Notes: a model not told the origin generated them from the sequence alone. A stretch of DNA of 18,407 bases from Candidatus Uhrbacteria bacterium CG_4_9_14_3_um_filter_36_7 (GCA_002791255.1 PFWS01000054.1:1-18407), one strand, 5' to 3'. Numbered from the stretch's first letter, positions 1 through 8,021 are shown. Made by a program: numbers and translations.

Positions 1-964
1 AATTTTGGTGATCAAAAAAGAGACCTGTTTTTCCTTCAATAACAGTTTCAAGAGCTCCTCCTTTTCTGTAAGCAATTACAGGTCTACCACTTGCCATGGC
101 TTCGACTACAGTAATACCAAAATCTTCTTCTTGAGGATGCAGATAGGCTCGGCACTCTGCGTAGAGCTTGGCTCTATCTTTATCTGAAACACGCCCTAAA
201 AATTCAATCGTTGGTCCTGCAAGTCGTTCAAGATCTTTTTGCATAGGACCAGTTCCAAAAATTTTAAGAGGAAGCCTTAGCCGGGTACAAGCTTCTACAA
301 TAATATCAAAACGTTTATAGGCAACCAAGCGTCCACCAGCAAGAAAATAGTTTTTGGGATGGTTAGTAATAGAGAATTTTTCTACTTCAACCGGAGGGTG
401 AATAACAAAACTTGGACGACGATAGTATTTTTCAATTCGGTCTCTGACTGTTTTTGAATTTGCAATAAATTGATCTACACGATCAGCTGCTTGTTTATCC
501 CACAGACGTAAATAAGAAAGAAGAGGAGGAAGGAGCCATTTTACAAATCGTGATTGTTTGAGTTCTTCTACGTAACTCGTTGTATCAGACCATAAGTAAC
601 GAGTAGGTGTATGACAATAGCAAACATGCATGCTGCGATGACCAGTAATAACACCCTTACTAAATGCGCTTGAACCTGAAATGATAATATCATACGAAGA
701 AAGATCGTAAGATTCTGTTGCAGTTGGCATGAGGGGTAAATACCATTGATATTTTTGTAAAGCAAATGGAAATTTTTGTAAAAAAGAGGTCTGTATATTT
801 TTTTCTTTAAAAAAAGGAAGCTCTTTTTGATTATAAAGAAGAGTAAATGTTGGGGCATTTGGCCATAAATTTTGTAGAATTTCTAAAACCCTCTCAGCTC
901 CTCCATGCTGGATAAGATGATCATGAACAAGTGCTATGCGTGGTTCTGAAGGTATTTTTATCAT
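1..964 (-). CDS. GT4-family glycosyltransferase, C-terminus cut by window edge
   Basis: This is an open reading frame running off the left edge (321 codons visible, ATG at 964-962). It reads as a GT-B fold glycosyltransferase of family GT4 that moves a sugar from a nucleotide donor onto a lipid-linked glycan at the inner face of the membrane. The N-terminus begins with the acceptor-domain pattern ALVHDHLIQHGGAERVLE, with the usual glycine pair. The donor domain starts near residue 208 (FLAGGRLVAYKRFD), continues through FGTGPMQKDLERL and GRVSDKDRAKLYAECRAYLHP, and contains the EDFGITVVEAMASGRPVIAY motif with the nucleotide-sugar-binding E-x7-E arrangement. Only the last C-terminal helices are missing. 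Its start lies 2 nt after the stop of the sugar transferase upstream, so the two are almost certainly co-transcribed in a surface-glycan operon. The exact sugar and acceptor cannot be read from the sequence. Confidence 0.93.
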   Translation of the reverse strand, partial: MIKIPSEPRIALVHDHLIQHGGAERVLEILQNLWPNAPTFTLLYNQKELPFFKEKNIQTSFLQKFPFALQKYQWYLPLMPTATESYDLSSYDIIISGSSAFSKGVITGHRSMHVCYCHTPTRYLWSDTTSYVEELKQSRFVKWLLPPLLSYLRLWDKQAADRVDQFIANSKTVRDRIEKYYRRPSFVIHPPVEVEKFSITNHPKNYFLAGGRLVAYKRFDIIVEACTRLRLPLKIFGTGPMQKDLERLAGPTIEFLGRVSDKDRAKLYAECRAYLHPQEEDFGITVVEAMASGRPVIAYRKGGALETVIEGKTGLFFDHQN

Positions 965-966
965 AG

Positions 967-2388
967 TTAATAAGCCCCTTTTCGAAAGAGAACAACAAAT
1001 GGAGTTTTTAATAAGATATAAAGATCAAGCCAAGGTGTCCAGTGTTCAATATAAAAGATATCAAGTCGAACCTCATCTTCAAATTGAAGGTCAGCCCGTC
1101 CAGAAATTTGAGCCAGGCCAGTAATACCTGGTTTGACGTTTAGAACGCGGCGGTGATGATCTTGGTACTGTGCAACTTCTTCTGGTAAATGAGGCCGTGG
1201 ACCAACGAGCGACATACGACCAAGAAAGACTAAATAAAATTCAGGAAGTTCATCAAGACTAAATTTTCGAATATATTTTCCAACTTTGGTAATACGTGGA
1301 TCTTTTTTTAATTTAAATAAAGGGCTGCCATCGCGCTCGTTTCCAAAAGTTTTTATAAATTTTTTATCCGAACGATATTTATGAGCATCTTTAATCATTG
1401 AGCGAAATTTAAAATAATGAAAAGGGATTCTATATTGACCAATACGCATAGTTTTTTCTCCATTTGGTAAACGAGAAAAAAGAACACGGCCTGGTTGTTC
1501 GATAAACAAAAGGATCGTTATAATAAGCTGAAGAGGCAGGGTTAAAATAATTAGAAAAAAAGAAATAATTATATCAAAAAGTCGTTTATAAATAGCTCCC
1601 CATCCATCGAGTGGAGTTTTTTTAATTTCAAATAATGGAATACCAGCATAAGTTGAAATATCTGTTTTTCCCGTTGTCATAGCAAGCAAACTTGCCGCAT
1701 AATGACAGGTAAAATGTTCGCTATCACAAAATAGCAAAAGTTCCATCATTTGTTCTTCTGTAGCTTTTGGATCAGCAAGAAGTATTTCCTCGACTTGTTT
1801 AGTTTGTTTTAATTCAAGTATTTTCTTTTTGGTAGATCCGTCGAATTGATCAAACATTTCAACCACCCTAAACCCTAAACGTCCTTTGTGTTCAAATTCT
1901 TCTTTAAGGGCTTGGGCAGTTAGGTTTTTTCCAATCATTACAAGAAAATGGGTTCCAATTCCGTAACTAAGTAACGATCGTTGTAAACCTCGCAGGAGCA
2001 GACGTTCGATAGAAATAAAAACAATCGAACAGACCCAAGCTGCAAGTACAATAAAACGTGATTCAAAAACTGATCGCGAAAAAAAGAGAATAGTAAAAAC
2101 AAGCGTCATGCTGGCCGTACATGCAATAAAAATATGCATGAGTTCTGTGGTTAAACGCGGACGCTTTGTTGAATAAAGATGGGTGAGACTAAAAATTACC
2201 ATCCAAAGTAAAATAAGGGGAAAAAGAATACGAAGATAAATTTCTGTAGGTAAATAAAAAAGAACAGGACGTATTTCTGTAAAAAATGGGTTAAACCGTA
2301 ATTGATAAGCCGCGATTCCTGCCAAAAACAGAGTTATAAAATCAAGAGGAACAAGAGCGGCGGTAAAAGCAAGTTCTGAACGTTTCAT
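967..2388 (-). CDS. Undecaprenyl-phosphate sugar transferase (WbaP/EpsE-type polyisoprenyl-phosphate hexose-1-phosphate transferase)
   Basis: This 473-aa integral membrane enzyme transfers a sugar-1-phosphate from a nucleotide sugar to undecaprenyl phosphate, the first step of exopolysaccharide or glycoprotein-glycan assembly. The N-terminal half has about four to five hydrophobic helices (residues 8-30, 45-70, 85-105, 112-135) and a degenerate nucleotide-binding-like middle domain. The C-terminal catalytic domain starts at KRLFDIIISFFLIILTLPLQ, a re-entrant membrane helix, followed by YFKFRSM, the catalytic Asp-Glu pair in SLDELPE (D379-E380), MSLVGPRP and the GITGLAQISGR signature. Length and domain order match the long WbaP form rather than the short PglC form. 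The start ATG at 2388 sits about 14 nt downstream of the predicted transcription start and has no Shine-Dalgarno sequence. It heads an operon with the glycosyltransferase downstream. Sugar specificity is unknown. Confidence 0.94.
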   Translation of the reverse strand: MKRSELAFTAALVPLDFITLFLAGIAAYQLRFNPFFTEIRPVLFYLPTEIYLRILFPLILLWMVIFSLTHLYSTKRPRLTTELMHIFIACTASMTLVFTILFFSRSVFESRFIVLAAWVCSIVFISIERLLLRGLQRSLLSYGIGTHFLVMIGKNLTAQALKEEFEHKGRLGFRVVEMFDQFDGSTKKKILELKQTKQVEEILLADPKATEEQMMELLLFCDSEHFTCHYAASLLAMTTGKTDISTYAGIPLFEIKKTPLDGWGAIYKRLFDIIISFFLIILTLPLQLIITILLFIEQPGRVLFSRLPNGEKTMRIGQYRIPFHYFKFRSMIKDAHKYRSDKKFIKTFGNERDGSPLFKLKKDPRITKVGKYIRKFSLDELPEFYLVFLGRMSLVGPRPHLPEEVAQYQDHHRRVLNVKPGITGLAQISGRADLQFEDEVRLDIFYIEHWTPWLDLYILLKTPFVVLFRKGAY

Positions 2389-2409
2389 AATCTGTACGAA
2401 TAATGCCTT

Positions 2410-2437
2410 ATTGTAACATTTAAGAATACATTGACAA
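2410..2437 (-). promoter_or_regulatory. Sigma70-type promoter of the glycan operon
   Basis: On the minus strand the -35 box TTGTCA (2437-2432) is followed by a 16-nt spacer and the -10 box TACAAT (2415-2410), preceded by TG one base upstream (extended -10). The predicted start lies near 2403, giving a leader of about 14 nt before the ATG at 2388. The -35 box overlaps the -35 box of the RNase P RNA promoter on the other strand by five bases. Confidence 0.7.
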
Positions 2438-2459
2438 TATCGTTTTTTTGATTTAGTCT
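2431..2459 (+). promoter_or_regulatory. Promoter of RNase P RNA gene
   Basis: A perfect -35 box TTGACA (2431-2436) is followed by 17 nt and the weak -10 box TAGTCT (2454-2459). The start predicted from this spacing, near 2466, coincides with the 5' end of the P1 helix of the RNase P RNA, which supports the assignment. Confidence 0.6.
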
Positions 2460-2465
2460 TTTCCT

Positions 2466-2878
2466 TTGAATGAGGGTATCAGATGATCGCCTCATCTAAA
2501 AAGTGGGGAGGAAAGTCCGAACACCCCATCATTTGTAAAAATGATGGAAGCAGGGAGTCGCTAACCGCGACCGGGGAATAAACGTTAAGAGAAACATTTC
2601 TACTAACGGGAAGCCTAGGGAAAGTGCCACAGAGACAATACTCGTTTTGCTAAGCAAAACAAAAGGTGAAAAGAAAAGTGGTGTTTGTTTTACAAGCTAC
2701 ATTTTTCGCTCCATGGTGACGTGGAAGCGTGGTAAACCCTCTCTGGTGCAAGAGCAAATTTGGTCGCTCGCTTGAGACATTTGGTAACAAATATCCTAGA
2801 GAAATGATCATCGCTATTTATTTGAGTGTTTCGTTTGAATAAATAGAACAGAATTCGGCTTATCGATAGCCTCGTCAA
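2466..2878 (+). ncRNA. rnpB: RNase P RNA (catalytic subunit, bacterial type A)
   Basis: This is the catalytic RNA that removes 5' leaders from tRNA precursors. The universally conserved CR-I element GAGGAAAGTCCGAACAC is at about 2508-2524 and its P4 partner CR-V, ACAGAATTCGGCTTAT, at about 2848-2863. The 5' end (TGAGGGTATC, 2471-2480) pairs with the 3' end (GATAGCCTCG, 2865-2874) to form P1. Other recognisable parts are GCCACAGAGACAATAC, the P9 hairpin near 2644-2660, a P14 hairpin CCATG-GTGA-CGTGG, the GGTAAACCC segment, a TTGGTCGC loop carrying the GGU that pairs with tRNA CCA ends, a P18 hairpin ATTTG-GTAA-CAAAT (2779-2792), and AGAGAAATGATCATCGC near CR-IV. P14 and P18 both end in GNRA tetraloops, as expected for docking onto P8. 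The P16-P17 region looks short. Both tRNA genes in the window encode CCA, consistent with the GGU motif. The ends are estimated from P1 pairing. Confidence 0.96.
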
Positions 2879-2918
2879 AATCAAAAATCATCCAGATAAT
2901 CCGGATGATTTTTGATTT
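2878..2918. terminator. Hairpin terminator, probably bidirectional (rnpB and trpS)
   Basis: A perfect 16-bp inverted repeat (2878-2893 and 2903-2918) encloses a 9-nt loop. The GC-containing core is ATCATCC/GGATGAT, and the outer arms are A-rich on the left and T-rich on the right, giving a U-tract in both directions. It begins directly at the 3' end of RNase P RNA and lies 38 nt beyond the trpS stop on the other strand, so it can end both converging transcripts. Confidence 0.85.
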
Positions 2919-2956
2919 ATAAATATTTAAATTTGTTTAAGTTATTTTATAACTTC

Positions 2957-3940
2957 TTAAAGTGTAACTCCTATTTTTTTTCGGATTTGTTTCATTTTTT
3001 TTTCTGCGATATCTTGAGCACGCAAGGATCCTTCATGAAGAATTCGTTTAAGCTCATCTTCATTTTTAAGATAAAGATGAATTTTTTCTTGCAAAGGATG
3101 TAGAAAAATAATTAGAGCTTGAGCCAGTTGCTTTTTAAAATCCCCATAGCCTTTTCCTTCAAATTCTTCTTGAATTTGTTCAAACGTTTTTTGAGTGATT
3201 AAGCTATAAATCGTCATTAAATTAGCAAGTCCAGGACTATTTTGATCATAAATAATTTCTTTTCCTGAATCAGTTACTGCACTCATTATTTTTTGTTGAA
3301 TAGCTGATTCATCATCAAGAAGAGAAATATAATTTTTAGGATTCTCGGCTGATTTGGACATTTTCTTTTCTGGATGATCAAGCCCCATAATACGAGCTCC
3401 GTGTGTGCGAATTTCTGGTTTAGGAAGAGTAAATGTGGTTCCGAAACGTTGATTAAAACGTTGAGCTATATTTCTTGTTAGTTCCACGTGTTGTTTTTGA
3501 TCTTCGCCCACAGGAACAATGTTTGTATCATAGAGTAGAATATCAGCAGCCATAAGTACAGGATAATCAAATAAACCAACAGACACCTGTTCTCCTTTAT
3601 TTCGTGATTTATCTTTGAATTGAGTCATACGTTCAAGCTCGCCCATAGAAGCCACGCAGTTAAGAATCCATCCAAGTTCAGTGTGTTGGGGAATAGCTGA
3701 TTGTTGAAAGATGGTCGTCTTTTGAGGATCTATTCCACTAGCAAGATAAACCGCAAGAGCAAAAAGAATTTGTTCACGTAATTTTTTTGGATCCTGAGGG
3801 ACGGTGATTGCATGATAATCAACGATAAAAATAAAATTTTCATGTTGTTCTTGTAAAATAAGCACTGGTTCAATCATTCCCAAATAGTTTCCTATATGAA
3901 GGAATCCACTTGGTTGTAAGGCACTTAAGACTCTTCCCAT
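2957..3940 (-). CDS. trpS: Tryptophanyl-tRNA synthetase
   Basis: This 327-aa class Ic aminoacyl-tRNA synthetase activates tryptophan with ATP and charges tRNA-Trp in the cytoplasm. The Rossmann fold starts immediately (RVLSALQPSGFLHIGNYLG) with the HIGH-type motif HIGN at residues 15-18. The family signatures GELERMTQFKDK, the VPVGEDQKQHVELTR segment (143-156) and the second ATP-binding motif KMSKS at 193-197 are all present. Length is normal for bacterial TrpRS. It is the last gene of a minus-strand run, starting 22 nt after the RNase J stop, so it is probably translated from the same message. The ATG at 3940 has no Shine-Dalgarno sequence. No T-box leader is present upstream, so tryptophan-responsive control by that route is unlikely. 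Confidence 0.97.
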   Translation of the reverse strand: MGRVLSALQPSGFLHIGNYLGMIEPVLILQEQHENFIFIVDYHAITVPQDPKKLREQILFALAVYLASGIDPQKTTIFQQSAIPQHTELGWILNCVASMGELERMTQFKDKSRNKGEQVSVGLFDYPVLMAADILLYDTNIVPVGEDQKQHVELTRNIAQRFNQRFGTTFTLPKPEIRTHGARIMGLDHPEKKMSKSAENPKNYISLLDDESAIQQKIMSAVTDSGKEIIYDQNSPGLANLMTIYSLITQKTFEQIQEEFEGKGYGDFKKQLAQALIIFLHPLQEKIHLYLKNEDELKRILHEGSLRAQDIAEKKMKQIRKKIGVTL

Positions 3941-3962
3941 ACCGCAGATGAAATAATTAAAA

Positions 3963-5807
3963 TTATACTTCTAAAATAACCGGTAAAATCATTGGTCGTC
4001 GTTCAGTCTTTTTGAATAAAAATGCTCCCATTTCATTACGAATTGTATTTTTAATATAATCTGTATCCGCTTCTGATTTTGAGTCTTTATTCGCGATCAG
4101 TGCTTTTATATGTTTGCGTGTGGCTTCAATCAACTCTCTATTTTCTTTCATAAATATAAACCCACGACTAATAATATCAGGTGAAGCAACCAGAGCACCG
4201 GTTTTACGATCGATTTGGACAATAATAACAACCATTCCATCTTCTGCCAGGACTTTACGATCTCGTAAAACAACTTGTGACACATCACCAACTCCAAGTC
4301 CATCAACAAAAACATAATCTGTAGGAAGCTTTTCTTTGGTTGCGGTTATTTTATCATTTTGGCATTCAACTACCTGACCATTATCAAGAATAAGAACTTG
4401 ATCTTCTTTCCAACCCATAGAATAGGCAATTTCTGCATTTTCTCGCAAAAGAAAATGATTTCCCTCAATAGGAATATAGTATTTTGGTTGAATCAACGCG
4501 AGCAGAAGCTTGATATCTTCTTTGTATGCATGTCCAGAAGCATGCACATCCATCATTTGATAATGGATCACTTTTGCGCCTTTACGATAAAGAGTATCTT
4601 TTAATTTTTGAACAGAGGCTTCATTACCAGGAACTATTGAGCTTGAAAAGATAACTGTATCTCCTTTTTGAACACGCACAAAACGATGTTCATTGGTTGC
4701 AATGCGGTGAAGAGCAGCGTTACGCTCTCCCTGGGCTCCTGTGCAAAGAAACACTACTTTATTATCAGGATATTGATGAATGTGTTCAGGAAGAATAAAA
4801 GCGTTCGATTTTGCTTTAATATACCCAAGTGCTTTGGCAATTTCAACATTTGTTTTCATTGAATATCCGTCCATAGCTATTTTTTTTCCAAGAGATTCGG
4901 AAATTTCAATCACTTGTTTTACGCGAGATAAAAGAGAGGCAAATGTTCCAACAATAATACGCCCGGGAGCTTGCTTAATAATTTGTTCCAAATTTTTTCC
5001 AATATCATCCTCGGACGGGGTATGTCCTGGTTTGCTTGCATTGGTTGAATCACCTAATAAAACCAAAACTCCTTTTCTTCCTATTTCCGCAATGCGTTGA
5101 AAATCCGCACGCTCAGTTCCTACTGGGTGGAAATCAAATTTCCAATCTCCTGTATGACAAATAGTTCCTATAGGTGTCTCGATGACTACCCCAACGGAAT
5201 CAGGAATATTGTGATTAATGTGGAAAAAGAGAATACGAAATTTTCCAAGCTGTAATGTTTCATTGAGTTTGACCACATTCATGTTTATTGGTTTGGTTTC
5301 AAAATCAGTTTGACGTTTTTTAATAATGGCAGCTGTAAGAGGAAGGCCAAATAACGGAGGATTACCAATTTGAGGAATAGTGTGTGGAATTCCTCCAATA
5401 TGATCGTAGTGAGCATGAGTGATAATAACACCGCGAATATTCTTTTCTTTTCCTTTAAGATAGGACATGTTAGGAATAATATAATCAATTCCCGGCATCT
5501 CTTCGCCTGGAAATTCAAGCCCCATATCAATAATGATAATATCATCATCATATTCAAGAAGCGTACAATTTCTTCCAACTTCCTCACAACCACCTAGGAC
5601 AGCAATGCGAAGAGAACCTTGTTTTTTAGAAGATATTTTTTCTGATCGGCGAAAAACACGTCCACGAAATGGACGCTCGCGGTTTGTGTGTGAAGTACGT
5701 GAAGTAGTAGGAAGAGAAGAAAGTTTCATCTCTATTTTGGGAACCGAAGGAGAAGAAGGAACAGCAGTACGCGCATGTTGTCGCGGTCTATAAATACGTT
5801 GCACCAT
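3963..5807 (-). CDS. rnj: Ribonuclease J (metallo-beta-lactamase/beta-CASP RNase)
   Basis: RNase J is a zinc-dependent exo/endoribonuclease for mRNA decay and RNA maturation. I take the ATG at 5807 (614 aa); an in-frame TTG at 5825 would add six residues. The first 65 or so residues form a basic, Ser/Pro/Arg-rich, probably disordered extension. The catalytic core follows: HAHYDH at 131-136, NHNIPDS near 199-205, HTGDWKFD near 218-225, GDSTNA, the beta-CASP part (GTFASLLSRV), and HASGHA at 422-427. The usual motif C, PxHGE with a metal-binding His, reads IPIEGNH here (E448), see findings. The C-terminal small domain (IVQIDRKTGALVASPDIISRGF and onward) is complete. It follows tRNA-Leu after 52 nt, and one could imagine it acting on the tRNA-containing transcript, but that is conjecture. 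No Shine-Dalgarno sequence precedes either start. Confidence 0.96.
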   Translation of the reverse strand: MVQRIYRPRQHARTAVPSSPSVPKIEMKLSSLPTTSRTSHTNRERPFRGRVFRRSEKISSKKQGSLRIAVLGGCEEVGRNCTLLEYDDDIIIIDMGLEFPGEEMPGIDYIIPNMSYLKGKEKNIRGVIITHAHYDHIGGIPHTIPQIGNPPLFGLPLTAAIIKKRQTDFETKPINMNVVKLNETLQLGKFRILFFHINHNIPDSVGVVIETPIGTICHTGDWKFDFHPVGTERADFQRIAEIGRKGVLVLLGDSTNASKPGHTPSEDDIGKNLEQIIKQAPGRIIVGTFASLLSRVKQVIEISESLGKKIAMDGYSMKTNVEIAKALGYIKAKSNAFILPEHIHQYPDNKVVFLCTGAQGERNAALHRIATNEHRFVRVQKGDTVIFSSSIVPGNEASVQKLKDTLYRKGAKVIHYQMMDVHASGHAYKEDIKLLLALIQPKYYIPIEGNHFLLRENAEIAYSMGWKEDQVLILDNGQVVECQNDKITATKEKLPTDYVFVDGLGVGDVSQVVLRDRKVLAEDGMVVIIVQIDRKTGALVASPDIISRGFIFMKENRELIEATRKHIKALIANKDSKSEADTDYIKNTIRNEMGAFLFKKTERRPMILPVILEV

Positions 5808-5859
5808 AAAATGGTAAGTAATCAAATAATAAGAATAAAGAGAATAAATATTTAAGTAA

Positions 5860-5946
5860 TGGTGGGCGGAGAGGGACTTGAACCCTCAAGAGTTTACACC
5901 CACTAGCTCCTGAAGCTAGCGTGTCTACCAATTTCACCATCCGCCC
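5860..5946 (-). tRNA. tRNA-Leu(CAG), CCA encoded
   Basis: The minus strand folds into a class II cloverleaf: a 7-bp acceptor stem GGGCGGA/TCCGCCC, discriminator A, encoded CCA, anticodon stem CTAGC/GCTAG with loop TTCAGGA (anticodon CAG at 5912-5910), a long variable arm (GGGT-GTAA-ACTC), and a T arm GAGGG-TTCAAGT-CCCTC. It decodes CUG. The 5' end is only 2 nt past the stop codon of the peptide-binding protein, and RNase J starts 52 nt beyond its 3' end, so it is probably excised from a long mRNA by RNase P and a 3' nuclease. Confidence 0.96.
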
Positions 5947-5948
5947 AT

Positions 5949-7727
5949 TTAAAACAAATTAATTTTTTTTTGGGTATTCATATACCAAGTTTCTATTCTG
6001 GAAAATCGATCAGAAGGAATATGAATCTGAGGCAAGAAAACATTTTTAATACGTTTAGTTATTGTGTAAGGATAAGTAAAGCGTACAAGAAAGATGGCTG
6101 GAACTTCTTCTTCGAGAATGGTTTCCATGCTTTGAGCTAAAGAAGTTTGTTGTGTTTTATCTTGTGTTTCTTCCCATTGCTGTAAAAGCGGGTCTATATC
6201 TTCATTTTTCCATTGGGAAAAATTAAGTCCAGGGTAGGCTATTTGTGAACTGTGCCAGAATATAAACGGAGCACCATCTTTTCCCATCTCAATATTTACA
6301 AGTAGAAGATCATATGTTCGCGTACGTAAAATATCATCTTCAAAAGAAGCTGGTGGTGCAAATTGAATAGTTAATGAAATTCCCAAATTTCCCCATTGTT
6401 GTTTTAATGTTTCTGCCATAAAACGAAATTCAGGTTCATCTACTGTTACAAGAGTTAATGCAAGAGGAGATTGTATTTTAGCTGCTTCAAGAAGGGTTGC
6501 AAGATTTTGATCTTCTGAGTTAGATACAATAGAAGATATTTCAATTTTTTCGGTAATTTCTGGAAAAAACGGATAAAATATAGGCATCATTATAGGTGAT
6601 TGATCAGGTGGTATGAGACTTTGTGACTTAATAGACCGAGCTAACCATTTTCTAATTTCTTTATTCTGTAAGGCAGGATGTTTTTGTGTATTAAAGAAAA
6701 GTGTTGTAAATCGAGATGTTTGAGGATAATAAAATTTCATTCCTTCTTTTTCAAAAAGTGAGACAAATTCAGGAGAAACAAATCCAAGTCCTTGAATATG
6801 TTTATTTTTAACTGCTTCTTCGGCTGTTTTTTCATTTGGATAAAATTTAAAATGGATTTGTTTAATAAGAGGAGAACCTCGATGAAATTCTTGATAAGCA
6901 CTAAGTTCATAAGATCGAACAACGCCACGTTTATCCATTTCAAGCTTTTCAAATTTAAACGGACCGTTTCCAATCGGCTCACGGTTAAGAGAAGTTAAGA
7001 CGGCGTTTTGTGCTGGAATCGATTGCCATAAATCAGCAGGTAATAAGCCAATCGTCAAAAGGGATAAAAAATTATTTGATGGTTTTTCAAGAGTAAAGAC
7101 AATTTGATAAGGATTTATTTCTTCTACTTTTATTCCTTGATAACGTGAGAAGAATGGGCTTTGATAAGCTGGATCTTGGAGAAGTTTAAAAGTAAGAATA
7201 ATGTCTTTTGCTTGAACCTGAGAACCATGATGCCAAAAGACATCTGAACGCAGATCAATATAATAGTTTTTTTTATCTTCAGAAACTGTATACGATAAGG
7301 CAATATCTGGAATAATTCCATTTTCTGGATCCCATCGAAATAATCCTGTGTAGATGAGTTTTGAAAGATCTTGATCAACATCAGAAATAGCATAAAGAGG
7401 ATTAATGAGTTGTGGAGCTCCAATAAGTCCCTCGGTGTAAGTTCCTCCAAAAACAGGTGAAGGTGATCCATGAGTAAAAAGATAACCACCTACTAAAATA
7501 AAAAGACTTATAAACGCAAGAATAAACGCGGTTTGAAGAATGCGTTGTTCGGTTTTTGATAATAATGATGGAAGTTGTTTCCACTGTTTCCAGCGGGGAA
7601 AAGAAACATTTTTCGTTTCATGAAAAACTTGTTGTTTCATGAATTCTTTGACCTGCGTTGTTTTTGAAAATAAACTAATACGCAAGAAGAAAAATTTCCT
7701 TATTCGTGAAAGAAAAGGGTGTAACAC
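5949..7727 (-). CDS. Membrane-anchored peptide ABC transporter substrate-binding protein (SBP family 5, OppA/DppA-like)
   Basis: This protein belongs to the extracellular solute-binding family 5, which captures oligopeptides for ABC import. The full frame is 592 aa with a GTG start at 7727; an internal ATG at 7640 (residue 30) is a plausible alternative start. A cytoplasmic stretch ends in LSKTEQRILQ, followed by one transmembrane helix at residues 65-85, with no lipobox cysteine, so it is anchored by its helix. The external part begins FGGTYTEGLIGAPQLINPLY, continues with DLSKLIYTGLFRWDPENG, the family-typical NYYIDLRSDVFWHHGSQVQAKDIILTF region and PIGNGPFKF, and ends without truncation. It lies 47 nt after secG and 2 nt before tRNA-Leu. 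No permease or ATPase genes are nearby, so its partners are elsewhere or it has another role, such as a chaperone or binding function. Peptide specificity is unknown. Confidence 0.9.
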   Translation of the reverse strand: MLHPFLSRIRKFFFLRISLFSKTTQVKEFMKQQVFHETKNVSFPRWKQWKQLPSLLSKTEQRILQTAFILAFISLFILVGGYLFTHGSPSPVFGGTYTEGLIGAPQLINPLYAISDVDQDLSKLIYTGLFRWDPENGIIPDIALSYTVSEDKKNYYIDLRSDVFWHHGSQVQAKDIILTFKLLQDPAYQSPFFSRYQGIKVEEINPYQIVFTLEKPSNNFLSLLTIGLLPADLWQSIPAQNAVLTSLNREPIGNGPFKFEKLEMDKRGVVRSYELSAYQEFHRGSPLIKQIHFKFYPNEKTAEEAVKNKHIQGLGFVSPEFVSLFEKEGMKFYYPQTSRFTTLFFNTQKHPALQNKEIRKWLARSIKSQSLIPPDQSPIMMPIFYPFFPEITEKIEISSIVSNSEDQNLATLLEAAKIQSPLALTLVTVDEPEFRFMAETLKQQWGNLGISLTIQFAPPASFEDDILRTRTYDLLLVNIEMGKDGAPFIFWHSSQIAYPGLNFSQWKNEDIDPLLQQWEETQDKTQQTSLAQSMETILEEEVPAIFLVRFTYPYTITKRIKNVFLPQIHIPSDRFSRIETWYMNTQKKINLF

Positions 7728-7774
7728 ACAAAATAATAAAGAAGTATTATTCTAAATTAAGATTAAAAAAATAT

Positions 7775-8005
7775 TTATGTTGAGGATATAAAAAGAAGAG
7801 AAGCAAGGGAAACACCAAAAAAGAGAATAGTAAGAATAATAGTTGTTTGGAAGAGACGTTTTTCAATACCACGTTTGGTTCGATAGACATTTCCCTCTCC
7901 ACCAAAAGCACTTCCAAGCCCACTTCCACGTGCCTGAAGAAGGATCGAAGCAATCAAAAGAGTGGCTATAATAAGTTGTGCAATCGAGAAAATAATTTCG
8001 ATCAT
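7775..8005 (-). CDS. secG: Preprotein translocase subunit SecG
   Basis: This 76-aa protein is the small SecG subunit of the SecYEG channel. It shows the family layout: transmembrane helix 1 at residues 4-23 (SIAQLIIATLLIASILLQ), the conserved glycine-rich linker RGSGLGSAFGGEGN at 26-39, a basic segment with TKRGIEKRLF, and helix 2 at 53-73. Length is typical. It is the first gene of the minus-strand run, with its own promoter and a predicted leader of only about 9 nt that lacks a Shine-Dalgarno sequence at a useful distance. The next gene encodes a Sec-dependent membrane-anchored binding protein. Confidence 0.94.
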   Translation of the reverse strand: MIEIIFSIAQLIIATLLIASILLQARGSGLGSAFGGEGNVYRTKRGIEKRLFQTTIILTILFFGVSLASLLFISST

Positions 8006-8021
8006 AAAGAAATTTGTTTAA

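Noticed and set aside
2690..2884. 64-aa minus-strand frame
   Set aside because: It lies inside the RNase P RNA gene and its sequence is explained by conserved RNA elements.
3941..3962. T-box or tryptophan leader in front of trpS
   Set aside because: Only 22 nt separate trpS from the RNase J stop, with no room for such a leader.
7130..7489. 119-aa minus-strand frame within the peptide-binding protein gene
   Set aside because: It is out of frame with the conserved family 5 binding protein and has no start context or homology that I recognise.
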